Assembly: GCA_003520555.1 (NCBI GenBank)
Contig: DOUO01000044.1
Span: 1,190-6,787, forward strand
Reading direction: 5' to 3'
Source of the DNA: Oscillospiraceae bacterium
GTDB taxonomy: Bacteria; Bacillota; Clostridia; Oscillospirales; Acutalibacteraceae
Length of the DNA stretch: 5,598 nucleotides
The notes beneath the pieces were generated by a model that saw only the letters and a program-made list of their open reading frames with translations, ran no database searches and was not told the origin of the DNA. Of this stretch, positions 5,473 through 5,598 are shown in pieces. How positions within the stretch are numbered: position 1 is the stretch's first letter; each line of letters begins with the position of its first letter. The translations under genes were made by a program, and so were the position numbers.

Positions 5473-5493
5473 ATTTGCGAATGTTTCGCAAAT
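5473..5493. promoter_or_regulatory. Proximal 21-bp palindromic operator (probable Fur-family/Zur-like box)
   Basis: Perfect 9-3-9 inverted repeat: ATTTGCGAA, spacer TGT, TTCGCAAAT. It begins one base downstream of the -10 and covers the predicted transcription start, up to the ribosome binding site. The AAT-n-TTT core approximates the AATnATT core common to Fur-family boxes. Bound repressor would block RNA polymerase. Confidence 0.85.
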
Positions 5494-5494
5494 T

Positions 5495-5523
5495 ATTATA
5501 ACAGTATGCAGGATAAAAGTCAA
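5495..5523 (-). promoter_or_regulatory. Promoter of the regulator-znuACB-lipoprotein operon
   Basis: On the minus strand, -35 TTGACT (5523-5518) and a perfect -10 TATAAT (5500-5495) are separated by 17 bp. Transcription should start near 5488, inside the proximal palindrome. The leader is about 28 nt, with no room for further structure. No other promoter is evident within the five-gene operon. Confidence 0.92.
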
Positions 5524-5526
5524 TAG

Positions 5527-5547
5527 ATTTGCGAATATTTCGCAAAT
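5527..5547. promoter_or_regulatory. Distal 21-bp palindromic operator (second copy)
   Basis: ATTTGCGAA, spacer TAT, TTCGCAAAT: identical to the proximal copy except one spacer base. It lies 3 bp upstream of the -35. Centre-to-centre distance to the proximal copy is 54 bp, about five helical turns, so both sites face the same side of the DNA. It could also act on a divergent gene beyond 5598, which cannot be seen. Confidence 0.85.
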
Positions 5548-5598
5548 TAAGAAAACACAGTAAAGTCATAGGTAATATTAACTAAATTCAAAGCTTGA

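Noticed and set aside
5473..5493. LexA (SOS) box
   Set aside because: CGAA/TTCG arms recall the Gram-positive SOS box, but the spacing is 3 bp instead of the CGAACnnnnGTTCG arrangement, and the genes are metal uptake, not DNA repair.
5473..5547. Two spaced identical repeats as a mini CRISPR array
   Set aside because: The repeats are short palindromes, the 33-bp interval holds a consensus promoter, and there are only two copies; operator sites explain them.
5549..5598. Possible divergent plus-strand promoter
   Set aside because: TAATAT occurs near 5573 but no -35 at suitable spacing was found and no gene is visible before the window ends.

Overview
The window looks like a chromosomal segment of a Gram-positive, low-to-moderate GC member of the Clostridia, possibly an Oscillospiraceae/Ruminococcaceae-type gut bacterium. 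The evidence is consensus sigma-A type promoters, GGAGG/GGTGA-type ribosome binding sites, lipoprotein signal peptides on the substrate-binding proteins, and the sequence style of the Fur-family and metal-binding proteins. The lineage is my inference and not a database result.

Layout from left to right. (1) Positions 1-725, minus strand: the 5' 241 codons of a pgeF/yfiH (laccase-domain) gene, cut off by the window edge. (2) Positions 797-1003, plus strand: a small four-cysteine protein of 68 residues, divergent from pgeF, with its own extended -10 promoter and a strong GNRA-loop terminator. (3) Positions 1070-1780, minus strand: a PnuC-family vitamin/nucleoside transporter, preceded by a roughly 100-nt leader that folds into a terminator and a partly competing upstream hairpin. 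The leader is a candidate attenuator or riboswitch. (4) Positions 1924-5459, minus strand: a tight five-gene metal-uptake operon in the order Fur-family regulator, znuA (binding lipoprotein), znuC (ATPase), znuB (permease), small lipoprotein. Junctions are 8 nt, 9 nt, an 8-nt overlap and a 4-nt ATGA overlap. (5) Positions 5473-5547: a consensus promoter (TTGACT, 17 bp, TATAAT) bracketed by two nearly identical 21-bp palindromes, almost certainly operators for the first gene's product. The last 50 bases (5548-5598) hold nothing I can support.

How it works together: the Fur-family protein probably senses zinc and represses its own operon through the paired operators. When metal is scarce, the operon makes the ZnuABC-type importer plus a lipoprotein whose C-terminal half resembles an OB-fold domain with a Cys-Cys pair, possibly an extra extracytoplasmic metal-handling part. 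No terminator separates the lipoprotein gene from the pnuC promoter. The pnuC leader hairpin may therefore both end the zinc operon and control pnuC. The most noteworthy items are the operator pair, the pnuC leader, the lipoprotein, and the altered metal ligands in both the regulator and ZnuA.
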